From assembly GCF_000799465.1 (NCBI RefSeq), contig NZ_JUGU01000001.1, positions 1,302,001 through 1,366,000 of the forward strand: a DNA stretch of 64,000 nucleotides. Reading direction: 5' to 3'. Shown one piece after another: positions 37,566-45,075 of this stretch (position 1 is its first letter; each line of letters starts with the position of its first letter). Below the pieces are notes generated by a model, which did no database searches, was not told the origin of the DNA, and saw only the letters and a program-made list of their open reading frames with translations. The DNA comes from Psychroserpens sp. Hel_I_66. GTDB lineage: Bacteria > Bacteroidota > Bacteroidia > Flavobacteriales > Flavobacteriaceae. Made by a program: the position numbers and the translations under genes.

Positions 37566-37638
37566 CCGCGAAAGCGGTAATCTTTTTCATATTAATTCTA
37601 AAATCTCATTTTTATGTATGAGATTCCTGCCTAAGCAG
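37566..37638. repeat. Three small hairpins between block genes
   Basis: CCGC-GAAA-GCGG (GNRA-type tetraloop), then AATCTCAT paired with ATGAGATT, then CTGC-CTAA-GCAG lie in tandem within 75 bases. This resembles the small palindromic intergenic repeats of flavobacterial genomes and could process or stabilise the message. Confidence 0.5.
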
Positions 37639-37641
37639 TAA

Positions 37642-38217
37642 TTAAAACTTATGAATTTGTAAATATTGTAATAACATAATTGATTTGGCATCTACTATTT
37701 CTCCTCCTTCAATCATTTTAATAGCTTTATGAAACGCAAGTTCCAAAACTTCAATTTCCTCATCTTCACTATCTAATCCACCACCTTTATTCACTTTCAT
37801 TTCTTCGGAATATTCTGCAATAAACAAAAACATTTTTTCGGTTAATGCTCCAGGTGATGTGTATGCTGTTAGAACTTGTTTTGCACTATTAATTTTATAA
37901 CCTACTTCCTCTTCTGTTTCTCTTAAAATGGTTTCTAGTGGACTGTCATTACCATCAATAGCTCCTGCACAAACCTCAATAGACATGCCTTCTTTTTTAT
38001 TGACCTCATAAATGGGCATTCTAAATTGTTTGGTTAAAATCACGGTATTTTTTTTAGAATTGAACAACAATATTGCTGCACCATTACCTCTATTATAGGT
38101 TTCACGAGATAATCGTTTCCACTCGCCATTTTTGAATTTATAATCGTAATCTATTTTATCTAATTTTGCCCATTCATTAGATAGATTAGTGTGTGCTATG
38201 TTTTTTATATTCTGCAT
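37642..38217 (-). CDS. Nudix hydrolase, NudK-like
   Basis: 191 aa. The Nudix box is at residues 85-107 (G85, D91 in place of the usual first Glu, then RETEEEVGY), with the upstream TKQFRMPIYE and ALTEKMFLFIAEY segments of the ADP-ribose/GDP-mannose pyrophosphatase subgroup. It cleaves a nucleotide-sugar or related diphosphate with Mg2+. Its start codon immediately follows the stop of the AAA+ gene, indicating translation coupling, so its substrate may be linked to the block's function. Confidence 0.85.
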   Translation of the reverse strand: MQNIKNIAHTNLSNEWAKLDKIDYDYKFKNGEWKRLSRETYNRGNGAAILLFNSKKNTVILTKQFRMPIYEVNKKEGMSIEVCAGAIDGNDSPLETILRETEEEVGYKINSAKQVLTAYTSPGALTEKMFLFIAEYSEEMKVNKGGGLDSEDEEIEVLELAFHKAIKMIEGGEIVDAKSIMLLQYLQIHKF

Positions 38218-40179
38218 TTAATCTCTTTTCCCAAACTGTTCTCTAGCTTCGGTTTCTATGTTTAATTGATTTATTCTAGCATCTACTTTTCGTTTGAAAT
38301 CGGTATCTGCAATAGTCGCAACGTTATCTAAATAGCGAACGACTTCTTGTCGGCGAATTTCAGAAAAATCCAAACCTTTCATATTGGCACGCATCAATTC
38401 TTGAAGCATATTAAACTTGGTTTCATAATCCTTTTTGAAATAAACTTCCGGATTTTCAAACCAATCCTCTTCCAGATCAAAATCTGTCAATCGCAATGAC
38501 ACAGCGCTTTGAATATTACGCACGTCACGAGAAGAAAAGAAAGGGAAAATCTTCTGGATTTCTTTGTAAAGATTAGCGTAAAACAAATGATCTGTGGTTT
38601 TATATTGACTTTCTATTTTTCCGTAGGCATCTAAAACACGTTCTTCGGTTGGCTTATCTGAGACATTTAAAATTTCTCCCATATTCTTCGCCAAGCCTTG
38701 ATCTTGGAGGTAACTATAGTTTTCTGGACCTTGCATGTTTACGAAATCTGGCATGGTATTATCCAGTTTGCGCCACCATAAATGATCTTGATCCAAGAAA
38801 TCATGTTCCGTTAGAGCACCATCAATCTTAAATCGACCTTGCACACGAGAGATGACCGCTTTATCCAGCATTTCGGGTAAATTCGTGAACAGGCCAATAG
38901 AACTATTTCCGTAGTTAACAGCGTAAGCGCCTTCAGTATATCTCAAAAACACACCAATAACTTCTTTTACACCTGCGGAAACTCCTTGTGCTGTTCGCTC
39001 TTGCAAATTGTTTTCGGCATCGTCTATTGGTGCGAAAATCAACTTACTTGGATCCTGCAACGGTTTCATCCAATCTACCATTTTTTCTGCGGAACCACCT
39101 TGAAAGGTTGAAATCAACGTATCTGGCATTGGGTGAAACAAGAACGGAATATCGAGATTATCGCAATGCTCTTTAAGTCGAGTGGCAATAGCTGCAATGA
39201 GCATACTTTTTCCTGTCCCAGGAATTCCGTAGCCCATAAACACTGGCATGAAACCACCTAATTCTTGAAATGGATTTTTCTTCGCCTCAAAATCGTAACT
39301 CAGCATACGCTCTGTTAAACGACGCGCAAAATGTTTTGCATCTCTGTTACCAACAATTTGCTCAAATTGTATTTTATTAAACTCTACACTTTTTGCAGCA
39401 CCTTGAAACACATTGTCCCAACCGGAAACTGAAAAGTCTGAATTCTCTAACTTGTAGGTTCTATCAACTACCGTTTCAGTATGTTCCAGACTGTTTTTTC
39501 GCATTTGAATTTCAGCAATCAAAGCTTCAAAATATACTACTGTAAAATCGATAACGTCTTTGTCTGACTTTATGATTTCTGGGTGCCCTAAATACTTATC
39601 GTAATAAAATAATGCGCACGAAATCCCTTTTAGAGGTGTCATCAAAGACACTTCTGGAATACCTGCAAATTTGTTTCGCATGACGCTCAAATCATCTGAT
39701 GCGATGGTTTTTAGATCGTGTAAAATTTTATAAGATGTAGCAAATAGCATAAAAGCAGTTGCGGTTTGCATTTTGCTTTCGTACTCTCGCTTTCCAGAGG
39801 TGTCTAATGCCGATTTGTTTTCCGATAAGCTGGATAAACCTGAAGCGTCATAGTAACTATCTTTGATCCAGATCCCTAGAGTAATTCCTTCTTGAACCGC
39901 AAAAAGTGTTTGGTTCAAGTGAATTGGAATCGCAATAGATTCTGGCAACAAACGTTTTTTAAGTTCTAATATCGTTTTTGATACTGAAGTGACATCTGTA
40001 CCTCCATTTCCTTTGGCTTTAGATAAATACAATAAAATGGATTCGTCTTTTGCATCCTTATCTTTATTTTTTGCTCGCTGTCCTTGCTCCCATTGGATGC
40101 TTTTTATATAAGACGTTGCTTCATCACGAAGCATGTCAAGTTCATTTTGTTTTATAGGAAATGTTGAGTTGTGTTGCAT
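38218..40179 (-). CDS. AAA+ ATPase of a conserved Bacteroidota block
   Basis: 653 aa. About 300 N-terminal residues carry helical sequence unlike known AAA+ partners. A single AAA+ module follows: Walker A GIPGTGKS with K324, a Walker B-like LIFAPIDDAEN, and sensor and arginine-finger-like segments (VISRVQGRF). The C-terminal region has helices with a charged ending. No protease, helicase or MCM insert was seen. Its place is central: a coiled-coil protein lies upstream and membrane proteins both sides. A membrane-associated remodelling machine is a reasonable but unproven reading. Confidence 0.82.
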   Translation of the reverse strand: MQHNSTFPIKQNELDMLRDEATSYIKSIQWEQGQRAKNKDKDAKDESILLYLSKAKGNGGTDVTSVSKTILELKKRLLPESIAIPIHLNQTLFAVQEGITLGIWIKDSYYDASGLSSLSENKSALDTSGKREYESKMQTATAFMLFATSYKILHDLKTIASDDLSVMRNKFAGIPEVSLMTPLKGISCALFYYDKYLGHPEIIKSDKDVIDFTVVYFEALIAEIQMRKNSLEHTETVVDRTYKLENSDFSVSGWDNVFQGAAKSVEFNKIQFEQIVGNRDAKHFARRLTERMLSYDFEAKKNPFQELGGFMPVFMGYGIPGTGKSMLIAAIATRLKEHCDNLDIPFLFHPMPDTLISTFQGGSAEKMVDWMKPLQDPSKLIFAPIDDAENNLQERTAQGVSAGVKEVIGVFLRYTEGAYAVNYGNSSIGLFTNLPEMLDKAVISRVQGRFKIDGALTEHDFLDQDHLWWRKLDNTMPDFVNMQGPENYSYLQDQGLAKNMGEILNVSDKPTEERVLDAYGKIESQYKTTDHLFYANLYKEIQKIFPFFSSRDVRNIQSAVSLRLTDFDLEEDWFENPEVYFKKDYETKFNMLQELMRANMKGLDFSEIRRQEVVRYLDNVATIADTDFKRKVDARINQLNIETEAREQFGKRD

Positions 40180-40250
40180 GGTTTAGTTATCTGTTGCTTG
40201 TTCTATTTAACATCCAAATTTTCTTAATTTGATAGTTTTGTGAACTAATA

Positions 40251-40694
40251 TTAATTCAACCTATAGTTGTTTAATCTTGCTGCTTCTTTCACTTCTTCAG
40301 TTAAATTTGCATCAAAACTAAAACCGTGGAAAAGCCATTTATCATTAGGTTTGTAAAATTGAAATGTAAATCTTAGGGGTTGTCGTCCATACTTTACCAA
40401 ATAGCTTTTCAGAATATAGCTGTCAGATATTTTTTTTTCTAAAATCAATTCTTGACCATAGTATTTACCAACGTAATCCTCTGTAAGTGATTCCATTTGA
40501 TTCTTGAGTATAATTACGTCGTCACTAGACTGACTAATCCAATCATTCTTACTATAAATAAAGTTTAAGGCGCTTGTAGATCCCTTATCCTTATAAATTT
40601 CAAAAAACTCCTCAACAATCTCTTCCGGTGATGATTGTGCAATCAAGGAATTTGAAAATACTAAGACAATAAATATTACAAAGTAGTTCTTCAT
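40251..40694 (-). CDS. Small exported protein (AAA block)
   Basis: 147 aa from the ATG at 40692-40694; a longer frame begins inside the upstream gene and lacks a signal-like start. A signal peptide (residues 1-19, ending SLIAQ) precedes a compact alpha+beta domain with EEFFEIYKDKGSTSALNF and LRFTFQFYKPNDKWLFHGF, the pattern of small cystatin- or NTF2-like periplasmic domains. It lies 4 nt from the gene upstream. The function is unknown; its export suggests the block reaches the periplasm. Confidence 0.65.
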   Translation of the reverse strand: MKNYFVIFIVLVFSNSLIAQSSPEEIVEEFFEIYKDKGSTSALNFIYSKNDWISQSSDDVIILKNQMESLTEDYVGKYYGQELILEKKISDSYILKSYLVKYGRQPLRFTFQFYKPNDKWLFHGFSFDANLTEEVKEAARLNNYRLN

Positions 40695-40698
40695 AAGT

Positions 40699-41745
40699 TT
40701 AATTTTTAATATTAAGATCAGCAATTTGAATAGGCGCCTTAGCCAACTTATTCATAATTTCTGGTGTTTTATTATATAGTAATTGTATAATTCTATGAGG
40801 TGCAAAAATGTATCGTTGTCTAAAAATTTCATCCCACTTTTGAAAGGTTTGTTTGCTAAAAAAACTACCTTCCTTAAATTCACTTTTTGAACTGACTTCA
40901 TCGATTTTAAAAGAGACTGCATAAGACTCTAAAGGCACTGTCTTTTGTGAAATACCTTCTAAAATGGCATGTGTTACCTTATTCTCGTCTTTTGCAAACA
41001 CGTTGTGGATTGGTCCTAAATCTACTCTTTTTATTAATTTAGGAAATAACTTCGGGATACGTTTATCTATACCATAAGCCATCATGTCCAAATTCATTTC
41101 CCTATCTGCAACCGTTTTTAGAGCGTAATAAATGTCTTCTCTCTCTTTTTGTGGATTACTGCCATCGTAATCAAAGTACATATAGCAAACAAACGGTCTA
41201 TTATGGGAAACTTCGTAAAAGCTCCAGCTTACCAAAAACTCTGCTGGAGAACCTTGTGGCGCTTCAATGATTTTACCTTGTACGAAACGGTTGAAAATGT
41301 ATTCTTTTTTTGCTGAAGAATAATAGACTATAGATGCAGCCTGAAATAATTTACGTTTAGCAATAGGTTCTTTTTTGCGTAATAATGTATCTAGAAACTC
41401 TTCTTTTAAAATATTTGTATCTGTTAACTTCCCTAAATAATCTTCTCTTAACCCTAAATCGTTGAATAAATATCTAAACTCGAGATAATTTGGAAATCCA
41501 GAATCGGTTAAATCTACTTTCATGTTTTCTTCATCATCGTACATGTATTTTACACGCATCGCTTCGATAGAATACAATAACAAATCACAGTATTGCTTAA
41601 ACAACAATAATTCCTGATGATTTAGAATTTGCTTTTGCTGTACTGCGACAATAAGTTCTTTTAATGTAAAATCTATCATTTTGTGATAGAACACATACTG
41701 TTCTTTAGAATCTAATACTGCGGAATCTAATGGTGTTACGATCAT
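40699..41745 (-). CDS. Conserved cytoplasmic protein of unknown function (AAA block)
   Basis: 348 aa without signal peptide. The N-terminal 100 residues are helical (LKELIVAVQQKQILNHQELL), and the middle contains YMYFDYDG and DMMAYGIDKRIPKLFPKLIKRVDLGP. No nucleotide-binding or catalytic motif was seen, and the family was not recognised. It lies 4 nt before the exported 147-aa protein gene and about 500 bases upstream of the AAA+ ATPase on the same strand. Confidence 0.68.
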   Translation of the reverse strand: MIVTPLDSAVLDSKEQYVFYHKMIDFTLKELIVAVQQKQILNHQELLLFKQYCDLLLYSIEAMRVKYMYDDEENMKVDLTDSGFPNYLEFRYLFNDLGLREDYLGKLTDTNILKEEFLDTLLRKKEPIAKRKLFQAASIVYYSSAKKEYIFNRFVQGKIIEAPQGSPAEFLVSWSFYEVSHNRPFVCYMYFDYDGSNPQKEREDIYYALKTVADREMNLDMMAYGIDKRIPKLFPKLIKRVDLGPIHNVFAKDENKVTHAILEGISQKTVPLESYAVSFKIDEVSSKSEFKEGSFFSKQTFQKWDEIFRQRYIFAPHRIIQLLYNKTPEIMNKLAKAPIQIADLNIKN

Positions 41746-41796
41746 TTTTTTAGCGATTAGCTTTTGGCAATTGGCTAGAATTGAATATCAAGGTTG

Positions 41797-41979
41797 TTAT
41801 AAATTAAATTTTTCTTTACAGATGTGATTATTGGTAGTCACTATTGTTTTACCATTATTTAAAGTTTGAACCTTTTGAACTTTAAAGCATTCTGAATGAT
41901 CATTTGAGATACAAATCAAAACAACCACTGTAACACTTAATAAAATTGCTGCTATTGAAGCGACTATGATTTTTTTCAT
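41797..41979 (-). CDS. Small membrane-anchored peptide (AAA block)
   Basis: 60 aa. A signal-anchor helix (about residues 4-24, IIVASIAAILLSVTVVVLIC) is followed by a short polar segment with two cysteines besides the membrane one. It begins 10 nt after the 67-aa peptide gene upstream. No family is known to me; it is included because of its position and clear hydrophobic layout. Confidence 0.5.
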   Translation of the reverse strand: MKKIIVASIAAILLSVTVVVLICISNDHSECFKVQKVQTLNNGKTIVTTNNHICKEKFNL

Positions 41980-41989
41980 TTAGTGTAAT

Positions 41990-42193
41990 TTATTTAAAAT
42001 CTTTTTCCTGTTCTCTGTCCCAATTTCGTTTTGCTATAAATATTGCAGTAACGAGAATGTAGGATACAGAATTGACAACTAATGTGCGAATTATGTTTTC
42101 ATCATAAAGCAAAAAATAGGTTCCAATTAAATTAAATATGAAAAAAACCACTAAAAAAAGAACAAATGTTTTATTGGTCATATGCTTATTCAT
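41990..42193 (-). CDS. Small two-helix membrane protein (AAA block)
   Basis: 67 aa with two hydrophobic helices (about 9-27, FVLFLVVFFIFNLIGTYFLL, and 36-53, VVNSVSYILVTAIFI) and a charged tail NWDREQEKDFK. It follows the structured 100-base element after the coiled-coil gene. Function unknown. Confidence 0.5.
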   Translation of the reverse strand: MNKHMTNKTFVLFLVVFFIFNLIGTYFLLYDENIIRTLVVNSVSYILVTAIFIAKRNWDREQEKDFK

Positions 42194-42223
42194 TATCTAA
42201 TTTTTAAATATTGGTTGATATTT

Positions 42224-42323
42224 GCGTTAAGGATGGAGCAATTGTTGGAGCTCTTCGTTTTTACGAAAGCGACTTGCGAGAGCCTGACCTAATTTTGCCA
42301 TTAAAAGCAAAATTAGGTAACGC
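42224..42323. repeat. 100-bp multi-hairpin intergenic element with GCGTTA/TAACGC ends
   Basis: The element opens with GCGTTA (42224-42229) and closes with TAACGC (42318-42323), so the ends pair. Inside are two further hairpins: CTTCGT paired with ACGAAAG (near 42252-42270), and ACCTAATTTTGC (42287-42298) paired with GCAAAATTAGGT (42307-42318). A three-way junction results. It resembles a widespread flavobacterial intergenic repeat, as far as I remember. It lies between the coiled-coil gene and the small membrane genes, where it may protect or process the message. Confidence 0.6.
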
Positions 42324-42336
42324 CATCATAATTAAT

Positions 42337-43677
42337 TTAAGACAATAAATCGTCGTCGTTAGCTTTTGGTTTAGGCTCGCCTGCTGGCTCTCCTCCACCT
42401 GAAGGTGCATTTGGATCTGCACTGTAATACTCGTCAAAAATCTCTTTCATATCAATACCATAACGGTCTGCAAAGTTTTTTTGAATTTCGTTGTCTTTCG
42501 TCCTGATTTCTTTTAAAGCTTCTGCGTAACTACCATAAACGCCTTGCATCACTTTTTCGTGAACCGGAATGTTATCCATCATTTCTTGACGTGCCTTAGC
42601 ACTTGCTGTGTGCATTGCTGCCAGTGTTTCGCCAATATGCTCATCGGTCTTGACACCTAAATGCTCTAAAATTGCTGCAAATTCTTGATCTGTACGTGCT
42701 TTTAATGCCACTACGTAACCGTCGTAATATTTTAGACGCTCATCGGTATCACTCTTTAATTTTGCACGATGCGTTTGTAAGTTACTACGTAGCGAGGTCA
42801 ATACTTTAATAGTTAAGTTATGTTTGTGGACAAAACTATCTTTTGATGCTGCGAGTGTTGTGTAAGCGTTCTTTAAACCTTCCAACTCTTCAACCTTTTG
42901 CTCAAGCGTAGTTACTTTTGCCAAAGCATCAGAATATTCGGTAGATTGTTTGTCTGCTACTTCTTCAAGTGCTTGACGAGCTTGCTTTAAAAGTGCATAT
43001 TGTTCTTCTAACTTGGTTTCAACTTCTTTTTTCTTCTCTAAAGCTTTGGTGTGGTTTTTACTAGCTTCTACTATGGCAGTTTTTAAGCTTTCTTCTACTT
43101 CTTTAATTTCTAGCTCTCTGTCCTTTAATCGCTTAATTGCTGCTTGACTTTTAAATGACAGTTCATTTAACAGTGTTTGAACATCTGCACTTTCAATACG
43201 TTGCTGAAATAATGCTTTTGCTTTATTATCTGATGCTTCGCGCTCTTTTTGAGCTGCTTTAAGCTCATCTTCAGCATTTTTGATTTTGCTCTTTCTACCC
43301 CAGAGGTTATTCCAAAACGTATCTGGTTTAGCATTTGCATCTTCCAGTTCTACTTTTGCTCGTTCTAACCTTTTAATGGCATCATCAATGACTTTTTGTT
43401 CTGCTGCATTTAATGCAGAAAAACCTTCAAACATAATTCCAACCTCATCTTGATAATCGGTAAGATCCTTAATGGCATCCAATAGTGTAGACCGGTCTTT
43501 CTCTGCCATGTCAACAACATTGTCTAATGTTGCGTTTAGGATTTTTTGACGACTTTCTGGATCGTCTTCTTGAGCGAGCTTCGATTTCATTTGGTCAATG
43601 GCCTTTCCCCAGTTGACATCTACTTTTTCGATTTTCTCGTTAGAATTTGTTTCTAATAAATCAAAATCATCAGCCAT
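42337..43677 (-). CDS. Long coiled-coil protein of the AAA block
   Basis: 446 aa, soluble. Residues about 90-330 are almost entirely heptad-repeat coiled coil rich in Glu, Lys and Ala (for example KKKEVETKLEEQYALLKQARQALEEV), flanked by a helical N-terminal domain with WGKAIDQMKSKLAQEDDPES and a C-terminal tail rich in Pro, Gly and Asp. Homologues are strongly conserved among flavobacteria and are sometimes called 'microtubule-binding protein', a name that only reflects the coiled coil. The overall build resembles TelA-type proteins but shows no specific signature. It heads the minus-strand block. Confidence 0.75.
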   Translation of the reverse strand: MADDFDLLETNSNEKIEKVDVNWGKAIDQMKSKLAQEDDPESRQKILNATLDNVVDMAEKDRSTLLDAIKDLTDYQDEVGIMFEGFSALNAAEQKVIDDAIKRLERAKVELEDANAKPDTFWNNLWGRKSKIKNAEDELKAAQKEREASDNKAKALFQQRIESADVQTLLNELSFKSQAAIKRLKDRELEIKEVEESLKTAIVEASKNHTKALEKKKEVETKLEEQYALLKQARQALEEVADKQSTEYSDALAKVTTLEQKVEELEGLKNAYTTLAASKDSFVHKHNLTIKVLTSLRSNLQTHRAKLKSDTDERLKYYDGYVVALKARTDQEFAAILEHLGVKTDEHIGETLAAMHTASAKARQEMMDNIPVHEKVMQGVYGSYAEALKEIRTKDNEIQKNFADRYGIDMKEIFDEYYSADPNAPSGGGEPAGEPKPKANDDDLLS

Positions 43678-43850
43678 GTTATGTTGTGTGTTTTAGTTGG
43701 ACAATATTTAGGATAAGCAATTTCGTTAAAAAATATGATTTTAAAAACTTAATGTGCCTAAAATATCAGTATCAAATTATAATGTTTTGTTACAAACTTT
43801 ATTTAGAATTTTTTTGTGATTATCTTTAAGTTCTAAAACAGATAAAATCT

Positions 43851-44669
43851 ATGAACTATTTAAAATTACTTTTAATCTTATTGTGTTTTACAACTTTTTC
43901 TTGTAAAACAGATACAAAAAAACAATCAACGGATACTGCAGAAACTACTGAAACAAATTTGGTTGCTGAGAATTCTTCGGAAATGTCTAATACTGAAAAA
44001 GGAGATATGTTAGACATAAATCCTATCTCTCATGCCACTATGGTTTTAACTTTAGGAAACGATGACATTTACGTTGATCCAACTGGAGGAACAGAGGCTT
44101 TTTCTGAATTTACCTCTCCGGAAATCGTCTTGCTCACTGATATTCATGGTGATCATTATGATATTGAAACCCTTAAGGGATTAGATTTATCTAATGCTAC
44201 TGTAATTGCACCAAAAGCTGTAGTTGACATGTTTCCGAAGGATTTAAAGACAAAAACTATAATTACCTTAAATAATGGTGAGACGTATGATACTACTCAA
44301 GGTTTCTCTGTTGAAGCATTACCTATGTACAATTTGCGTGAAGAGGCTCTAAAATTTCATCCCAAAGGACGTGGTAACGGTTATGTGCTAACTATAAATG
44401 ATGAGCGTATTTATATCTCTGGCGATACAGAGGATATTCCTGAAATGAGAAATCTCAAAAACATAGATAAAGCATTTATATGTATGAATTTGCCATATAC
44501 AATGACCGTTGAAAAGGCAGTTGAAGCTGTGTTGGAATTTAAACCAAAAACGGTTTATCCATACCATTATCGTGGCCAAGACGGTATGAGCGACACAGAA
44601 AAATTTAAGACCATGGTGAACCTTGGAGATGGGTCTATTAAAGTGGTTCAACTGAATTGGTACAATTAA
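43851..44669 (+). CDS. MBL-fold metallo-hydrolase lipoprotein
   Basis: 272 aa. A lipobox (FTTFSC, Cys18) indicates a lipoprotein with a disordered Thr/Ser-rich linker (about 20-50). The hydrolase domain resembles UlaG/YycJ-type enzymes: DPTGGTEAF, then TDIHGDHYD, in which the first histidine of the usual HxHxDH is an aspartate, then RGNGYVLTINDERIYISGDTED and PYHYRGQD. It could still bind metal by the remaining residues. The substrate is unknown. It stands divergent from the AAA block. Confidence 0.75.
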   Translation: MNYLKLLLILLCFTTFSCKTDTKKQSTDTAETTETNLVAENSSEMSNTEKGDMLDINPISHATMVLTLGNDDIYVDPTGGTEAFSEFTSPEIVLLTDIHGDHYDIETLKGLDLSNATVIAPKAVVDMFPKDLKTKTIITLNNGETYDTTQGFSVEALPMYNLREEALKFHPKGRGNGYVLTINDERIYISGDTEDIPEMRNLKNIDKAFICMNLPYTMTVEKAVEAVLEFKPKTVYPYHYRGQDGMSDTEKFKTMVNLGDGSIKVVQLNWYN

Positions 44670-44737
44670 CAAATGTTAATTATATCGATTAAGTGTAACT
44701 TTTTCTAGATAAATGACTTATATAATAAATAATATTG

Positions 44738-44745
44738 TATATTTG
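44738..44745 (+). promoter_or_regulatory. -7 element TATATTTG
   Basis: It matches TAnnTTTG, with transcription expected near 44752 and a leader of about 22 nt before the ATG at 44774. Confidence 0.45.
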
Positions 44746-44773
44746 AGTTCCCAATCAATTTAATTATAGTGCG

Positions 44774-45007
44774 ATGTTAACTACTTATATATCAAACATT
44801 TTTACTGTAAGCACGATGCAGCTTACTATAGTATTAATAATTACTGCATCTATTTTTTTGGTATTTATCGCAGTTGCTATAATTAAAATGTATAAGTTAA
44901 AAGCTGAAAATAAACGATTGCTTGACAATAATTTTTACAAATCTAAAATAGATAAGAGTTACCAGGATTTTACAGACGGTCATCTATACGATAATAACAA
45001 TAGTTAA
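44774..45007 (+). CDS. Small single-pass membrane protein
   Basis: 77 aa. One strongly hydrophobic helix (about 17-40, LTIVLIITASIFLVFIAVAI) is followed by a short cytoplasmic coil (LKAENKRLLDNN) and a polar tail ending in Asn residues. An internal ATG at codon 15 is an alternative start. The promoter element and a strong terminator frame it as an independent gene. No function known. Confidence 0.55.
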   Translation: MLTTYISNIFTVSTMQLTIVLIITASIFLVFIAVAIIKMYKLKAENKRLLDNNFYKSKIDKSYQDFTDGHLYDNNNS

Positions 45008-45027
45008 ATATTAAGATATTTATATAT

Positions 45028-45057
45028 AAAAAAAGCCAGCAAATGCTGGCTTTTTTT
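45028..45057. terminator. Bidirectional terminator
   Basis: AAAAAAAGCCAGC and GCTGGCTTTTTTT form a stem around AAAT, ending in T7 on either strand. It separates the small membrane gene from convergent ettA. Confidence 0.95.
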
Positions 45058-45075
45058 ATGTTTTGCTTTTAAATT

